Notes under the pieces: model-generated
Told to the model about the DNA's origin: nothing
The model's database searches: none
Seen by the model: the letters and a program-made list of their open reading frames with translations, nothing else
Shown here: positions 59,992-64,000 of the stretch, in pieces
Layout of the letters: each line of letters starts with the position of its first letter
Numbering within the stretch: the stretch's first letter is position 1
Assembly (NCBI RefSeq): GCF_039822205.1
Contig: NZ_JBAGBW010000006.1
Coordinates: forward strand, 1 to 64,000
Direction: 5' to 3'
Source: Thermodesulfobium sp. 4217-1
Lineage (GTDB): Bacteria > Thermodesulfobiota > Thermodesulfobiia > Thermodesulfobiales > Thermodesulfobiaceae
DNA: 64,000 nt
Position numbers and translations under genes: made by a program

Positions 59992-61695
59992 TTAGAACTT
60001 TACGTCCATCTGAATATAGTATCTTTGATCCTTGTCGATCTGATCTGGGTTAAAGGTATAGTAGGTATAATAATTGTACCCATAAATGCTCACAGCATTA
60101 GTTTGATAGGGCTTCTTACCTTTCCAATAGTCGTAGTTAAGAGTCAGGGTTGCATTCTTTGCTACAGGGAGTGTGTAATAGACGTTGTAATAGTCTTTGT
60201 AATCAGTTGAGCCCATAGTGTTTATTATCAATGGGTTGTACCACTTGTTGTTGCCAAACCAGAAGTCACCTGTGAGGGCTCCTACTGGAAGGGGAATGGT
60301 AGCACCAATTCTGAATGCTCCACCGCTAACAGAGCCAATGCTTGTGTAGGTGTATGGAGAAGGAGAACCTAGGAAGTTAGGTCCATAAACTCCATTTGGC
60401 ATATCTGTGGATGTACCGTTGTATCCTGCCCACATATTTATGTTATAGATGTTCCAGTTTGCTATGACTGCCCATGAACTATATTTACCGTAGTTATATA
60501 TATCATTGAGTGAGTCTGTAAACATACTAAACTTTGAAATAGAGCCATAGTCTGCCTCAAGTCCTATTGTATCAAAGAGTTTCGTCTTTAGGTTGAGGAT
60601 ATAGAGATCTTTGTCTTTCAAACCTTGACTCTCAGCAGTAGAGGTAACCGAGCCTGCATCAAAGAGCTTGACCCATGCAGCAGAAACTGAGGTTGATGGA
60701 AGCATATTGCTAAGGTCAAATATCGCCATAGCTCCTTCTGTTCCTGTGTCTGCAAACAGGTTGCTGTAATATGCTCCTGAGTCCATAGTAGGAAGTCTGC
60801 CAAGTACGAAGGTTACAGGATATGGGTTCAGAGTCCATGTGATATACGATCTCTCTACATAAAGGGTGTTGCTATCGTCGTTGTAACCTGTAAGTGATGC
60901 ATAAATTGGATTACTATTAGAAGATCCATTGCTGTTTACTCCGGCATTCTTCTCCATAGTAAGCCTTGCATTGAAGGCTATGTTGTCTGCAACTGGTGCT
61001 GCAACATTTAGCCTTACCCTATAACGCATAAAAGTATTGTTCTTTGCATCGCTTTTTGCTACAGGAACACCATTTATAGCAAGATTCCCATTAGGATCAT
61101 AAAGAGTGCCATGAGGGAAGGTTCCAGACCAGTAATATCCTGCAGGATCGGTAAGTGTCCCCACGATGTATCCATTGGCAGAAGGCCCAGTAGTACTGAG
61201 CGAAACGACATTTGCATATGGAGCAGTAGGAGTATAGGAATATGGATTCAGCCCATAATATGTCGCCTTTTCGCTGCCAAATCTAAATCTTGCATCTCCT
61301 GTGAAGTTCACAGTGTCAAGAGCTGCTCGCTTCTCAAGCGCTGAAACTCTGACGTTTAGAGAAGCTAATTCTGACTTAAACTCTTCTGCTAACTTCATAA
61401 GTGTTGCGATGTCGTTAGCATTTAACTGGATCTTTTGATCTTGTGCGTTTTGACCTTTTTCATAGGTGTCGAGCATTCTTGCAACTACCATTGCCATCTC
61501 ATAACGAGTGGCAAGTCTGTCACCTCTAAAAGTTCCGTCTCCATAACCAATGACCAATCCTTTTGCTGCTAAATCTTGCACTGCTTTGTATGCCCAAGAA
61601 TTAGCTGGTACATCTGAGAATGGTCCTGCCATAGCTGGAACTGCAAGGGAGGCGATTAGTGATGCTACTACGAAAACAAAAGCTAATTTTCTCAT
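59992..61695 (-). CDS. SLH-domain outer membrane porin
   Basis: A 567-residue exported protein. The signal peptide ends at AMA (about 23). A single SLH domain follows: FSDVPANSWAYKAVQDLAAK, then GYGDGTFRGDRLATRYEMA (together about 26-70). A coiled coil covers about 85-122. The rest is a beta-barrel with alternating aromatic strands ending MDVKF, with terminal Phe as in outer membrane proteins. The SLH domain probably ties the outer membrane to peptidoglycan or its polymer, as in other diderms with low GC content. It is probably very abundant. Confidence 0.92.
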   Translation of the reverse strand: MRKLAFVFVVASLIASLAVPAMAGPFSDVPANSWAYKAVQDLAAKGLVIGYGDGTFRGDRLATRYEMAMVVARMLDTYEKGQNAQDQKIQLNANDIATLMKLAEEFKSELASLNVRVSALEKRAALDTVNFTGDARFRFGSEKATYYGLNPYSYTPTAPYANVVSLSTTGPSANGYIVGTLTDPAGYYWSGTFPHGTLYDPNGNLAINGVPVAKSDAKNNTFMRYRVRLNVAAPVADNIAFNARLTMEKNAGVNSNGSSNSNPIYASLTGYNDDSNTLYVERSYITWTLNPYPVTFVLGRLPTMDSGAYYSNLFADTGTEGAMAIFDLSNMLPSTSVSAAWVKLFDAGSVTSTAESQGLKDKDLYILNLKTKLFDTIGLEADYGSISKFSMFTDSLNDIYNYGKYSSWAVIANWNIYNINMWAGYNGTSTDMPNGVYGPNFLGSPSPYTYTSIGSVSGGAFRIGATIPLPVGALTGDFWFGNNKWYNPLIINTMGSTDYKDYYNVYYTLPVAKNATLTLNYDYWKGKKPYQTNAVSIYGYNYYTYYTFNPDQIDKDQRYYIQMDVKF

Positions 61696-61764
61696 CTTCT
61701 GATTTACCCCTTTAGGAAAATTTGTTTACTATATAAAAGCCTTCTACATGTCCTAAGCTTAATA

Positions 61765-61788
61765 CGTAAAGCCTCCCTCCTCTTTACG
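61765..61788 (-). promoter_or_regulatory. Leader hairpin of the porin mRNA with a purine loop
   Basis: CGTAAAG and CTTTACG form a 7-bp stem around AGGAGGGAGG, which looks like a SD. It lies about 70 bases before the ATG. Confidence 0.5.
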
Positions 61789-61831
61789 AAAAATACTTAA
61801 GATAAATACAAAGATGCTTTTGTTTAAATAA

Positions 61832-61860
61832 AGATTAATATCTAAAAAAATATTTGTCAA
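61832..61860 (-). promoter_or_regulatory. Promoter of the porin gene
   Basis: A perfect TTGACA (61860-61855) is followed after 17 bp by the weak -10 TAATCT (61837-61832). The mRNA leader would be about 130 bases. Confidence 0.45.
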
Positions 61861-61928
61861 GAGATAATTATAAATAGAAAATATCTATTAAGAGTTTCTA
61901 AAAATCTAAAAAATTCTAAAACTTTTAC

Positions 61929-62438
61929 TTAGCTCTTTAGAATAGCAACTATTTCTCCAATATACAAGTCATGATAATCTTTATCCTTATACCACTGATC
62001 GTCAATTTTCTTAGATGTGAAATTCTCTGGGCTAATAGGCTGACAGCACGCCTTTTTGCAAATCAAGACTTTAGAGGCCTCATCGTAATATGGGATGCCT
62101 TCGTAATGGCCAATGGTTAATCCAGATTTAGATATTTTATCCTCATTCCTCCCTGATACGCTGCCCATATAACTAAGTGATTTTTTGTATTTTTCATGAT
62201 CGAAAAATGAAAGTGAGAAACTGTCCGATCCATCGATAAACTCTTTTGTATATCTGGTCTTTCTTACAAATATGAATGCGCTGTTCTTGCCCCAGATTAC
62301 GCCCAGTCCGCCCCATGAAGCTGTCATGCTGTTTATCTTGCCTTCTTTTTCGGCTGTAATAAGCATCCAATCTTTGCCTATTATACGAAATGGGCTAAAA
62401 TCAAATAAGTCAGGATCTACTAATTGAAATTTGTTCAT
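61929..62438 (-). CDS. Flavin reductase-like FMN-binding protein
   Basis: A 169-residue split-barrel flavoprotein. FRIIGKDWMLITAEK, then NSMTASWGGLGVIWGKNSAFI (in part) form the FMN-binding core, and FFDHEKYKKSLSYMGSVSGR is the usual following loop. Related proteins act as flavin reductases or as electron carriers. SD GAGGAAA is upstream of the ATG. Confidence 0.85.
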   Translation of the reverse strand: MNKFQLVDPDLFDFSPFRIIGKDWMLITAEKEGKINSMTASWGGLGVIWGKNSAFIFVRKTRYTKEFIDGSDSFSLSFFDHEKYKKSLSYMGSVSGRNEDKISKSGLTIGHYEGIPYYDEASKVLICKKACCQPISPENFTSKKIDDQWYKDKDYHDLYIGEIVAILKS

Positions 62439-62481
62439 ATATTTTTCCTCGTTTCGAAAGATAGATTTGTGTCTCTCAACT

Positions 62482-62490
62482 ATTATATCA
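62482..62490 (-). promoter_or_regulatory. Extended -10 promoter of the flavin reductase gene
   Basis: TGA-TATAAT on the minus strand. A weak -35 would lie within the end of hutI. Confidence 0.5.
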
Positions 62491-62503
62491 GTCTAAGAAT
62501 AGG

Positions 62504-63766
62504 CTAACACATGCCTACCTCGCTGTCATAAACCCTCTTTCCTCTCTTATAGGTACACCACACGGGATTTACTCCGTAATGATAAGGAATAAAGATATGG
62601 CTATTTTCTTTCAAGATTACAAAGTCTGCCTGCTTTGATATTTCGATTGACCCAATTTGCTCTTGCTTTTGGACTGCAAAAGCTGCATTGACAGTAGCTG
62701 CCGATATAGCTTCGTTCACGCTCATGCCCATATTTATTACTGCAAGAGTTATTATCATTGGCATAGATTCTGTGTAAGAGCTTCCAGGGTTGCAGTCTGT
62801 TGCAATGGCAACAGGTATGCCGTAGTCAATTATCTCTCTTGCAGGGGCATACCTCTCCCTAAGGCTAAATGCCGTACCAGGGAGCAATGTAGCAATGCTT
62901 TCGCCCATTTTTAGTGCACGAAGCCCACTTCCATTGATCTTTAACAGGTGGTCACAAGAGACCAGCCTTAATTTCTCTGCCAGTTCACTGCAGCCAATAG
63001 CCTTTATTTCGTCAGAATGAATCTTTGCCTTAAGCCCAAGTTCGATGCCTGATAGCAAAATCTTCTCCGTTTCAGCAGGACTGAAGACGCCCTCTTCACA
63101 GAAGACGTCTATAAAATCAGCAAGTTTGTTTTCAGCAATATAGGGCAGCATATCGTTTATCAAAAGTTCTACATATTTCTTGCTGTTGCCCTTATACTCT
63201 TTTGGCAGAGCATGAGCCCCAAGAAAGGTGGGAATAATTTGGGCATCCCCTACATCATTTACCATCTTAATAGCCTTTAGCATCTTTATCTCGTTTTCAA
63301 AATCTAAACCATATCCGCTCTTAGCTTCAAAGGTAGTCGTCCCATATTGGAAGAAGGTCTTCACCCTTTTAGCGAGATCTGTAGCAATCTCTTCTACCGA
63401 TGCCTTTCTAATGTTTTCAACAGTGCTAAGAATCCCCCCGCCAGCCTGAAGTATTTCAATATAGGTCTTCCCCTCAAGCCTTATCCTGAACTCTTGTTCT
63501 CTTGTGCCCAGAAAAACTGAGTGCGTGTGCGGATCTACGAACCCAGGCAGCAGAGCCCTTCCCCCTACATCTACAATATCTCTTGTCACGCCTTTATATT
63601 TTTCTAACAAAACCTCAGTTTTGCCAATATCCTTTATTACCCCACTGTCAATTGCAATGGCTGAGTTTTCAGAAATTGATAGCTCATTCATCTCATCCTT
63701 TATTTTTGGTTTCTTAGAGCTATTTGACAGAGTATATATGTTTGCATTAATGAGCAAAAGATCCAT
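62504..63766 (-). CDS. hutI: Imidazolonepropionase
   Basis: A 420-residue amidohydrolase that opens imidazolone-propionate to formimidoylglutamate in histidine breakdown. Metal ligands are in DPHTHSVFLG (about 77-86). QAGGGILSTV is typical, and HSDEI and ATDCNPGSS (about 320-328) complete the active site. Its ATG immediately follows the hutU stop, so the two are one operon. Confidence 0.95.
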   Translation of the reverse strand: MDLLLINANIYTLSNSSKKPKIKDEMNELSISENSAIAIDSGVIKDIGKTEVLLEKYKGVTRDIVDVGGRALLPGFVDPHTHSVFLGTREQEFRIRLEGKTYIEILQAGGGILSTVENIRKASVEEIATDLAKRVKTFFQYGTTTFEAKSGYGLDFENEIKMLKAIKMVNDVGDAQIIPTFLGAHALPKEYKGNSKKYVELLINDMLPYIAENKLADFIDVFCEEGVFSPAETEKILLSGIELGLKAKIHSDEIKAIGCSELAEKLRLVSCDHLLKINGSGLRALKMGESIATLLPGTAFSLRERYAPAREIIDYGIPVAIATDCNPGSSYTESMPMIITLAVINMGMSVNEAISAATVNAAFAVQKQEQIGSIEISKQADFVILKENSHIFIPYHYGVNPVWCTYKRGKRVYDSEVGMC

Positions 63767-64000
63767 TTATTTCTCACCAAGCTTTTCTTTTACCGCTCTG
63801 TCAATAAGGCTGTCATCAGCTATCTGAGGAATTGTTATTGTTCCATTTTGGTCTGTGTTGTATTGCTCTGATACATCAATTGCATTTTTGTTCCTTGCCC
63901 AAGCCCTTCTTGACACACCTATCATCGCATCCCAATCCAGAGCCCTTTTTATTATCTTATCAACCCTCTCCGAGCCATCCAGCACAAGCCCAAATCCTCC
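63767..64000 (-). CDS. hutU: Urocanate hydratase, C-terminal end (cut by window edge)
   Basis: Seventy-eight codons are visible. The frame stays open to the edge, reading GFGLVLDGSERVDKIIKRA, then WDAMIGVSRRAWARNKNA (in part), the conserved C-terminus of urocanase. The enzyme makes imidazolone-propionate for HutI. The gene is truncated only because the window ends. Confidence 0.88.
   Translation of the reverse strand, partial: GGFGLVLDGSERVDKIIKRALDWDAMIGVSRRAWARNKNAIDVSEQYNTDQNGTITIPQIADDSLIDRAVKEKLGEK

Noticed and set aside
1-64000. CRISPR arrays, tRNA or rRNA genes
   Set aside because: No repeat-spacer pattern, cloverleaf or rRNA-like stretch was seen on either strand; tRNAscan-SE and Infernal would be decisive.

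Overview
The window reads as a stretch of chromosome from a low-GC, anaerobic bacterium with two membranes. An outer membrane is shown by a lipid A/Kdo operon (kdsB, lpxK, waaA, msbA, a family-9 glycosyltransferase) and by a porin that joins an N-terminal SLH domain to a beta-barrel ending in Phe. A siroheme-decarboxylase-type protein beside hemL, HypF, a MOSC protein, an ADP-forming acetyl-CoA synthetase and a GlcD/GlcE/GlcF-type oxidase fit a strict anaerobe. A Thermodesulfobium-like sulfate reducer is my best guess; this is inference, since no rRNA gene is present. Many genes start with TTG behind a strong Shine-Dalgarno (SD), and several others look leaderless.

Layout. 0-7.5 kb: FmdE-family protein, TSUP anion exporter, two separate MNT/HEPN (MntA/HepT-type) toxin-antitoxin pairs in opposite gene order, a four-repeat membrane protein, an MFS transporter, a peroxiredoxin. 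7.5-14.6 kb (minus): C-terminal processing protease and the LPS operon. 14.7-18.1 kb: ArsR regulator divergent from a polar amino-acid ABC transporter. 18.1-20.2 kb: beta-hydroxyacid dehydrogenase and an Rpn-family nuclease. 20.3-26.9 kb: secreted proteins, siroheme decarboxylase/hemL, a phosphoesterase/cysteine synthase/PP-loop ATPase operon, and a periplasmic NUP-family protein. 27-38.7 kb: oligopeptide-binding lipoprotein, Ldh_2 dehydrogenase, a decaying three-gene HEPN/TIGR04255-type cassette, the DRTGG/acetyl-CoA synthetase pair, and the glycolate/lactate oxidase operon.

38.8-46.5 kb (minus): one long fatty-acid operon, yceD-rpmF-plsX-fabH-fabD-fabG-acpP-fabK-fabF-menG, read from a perfect TTGACA-17-TATAAT promoter. 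A 214-bp, GC-richer, apparently structured spacer lies between acpP and fabK. 46.5-64 kb: MOSC protein, Ste24-type protease, a MASE1/PAS/GAF/GGDEF cyclase, hypF, an APC permease, an MFS carrier, NhaC-type antiporter divergent from a LysR regulator with a 37-bp operator-like palindrome, the SLH porin, a flavin reductase, hutI, and the 3' end of hutU cut by the window edge.

The strongest hunting result is the Rpn nuclease. Its full-length frame appears to be translated from a leaderless start, while an internal in-frame ATG has a perfect consensus SD and would give a 93-residue C-terminal protein. This is the layout expected of an intragenic antitoxin. Second is the three-gene cassette with a single in-frame amber in the TIGR04255-like gene and a one-base frameshift at a run of seven A in the HEPN gene. 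Third is the acpP-fabK spacer, a candidate cis-regulatory RNA.
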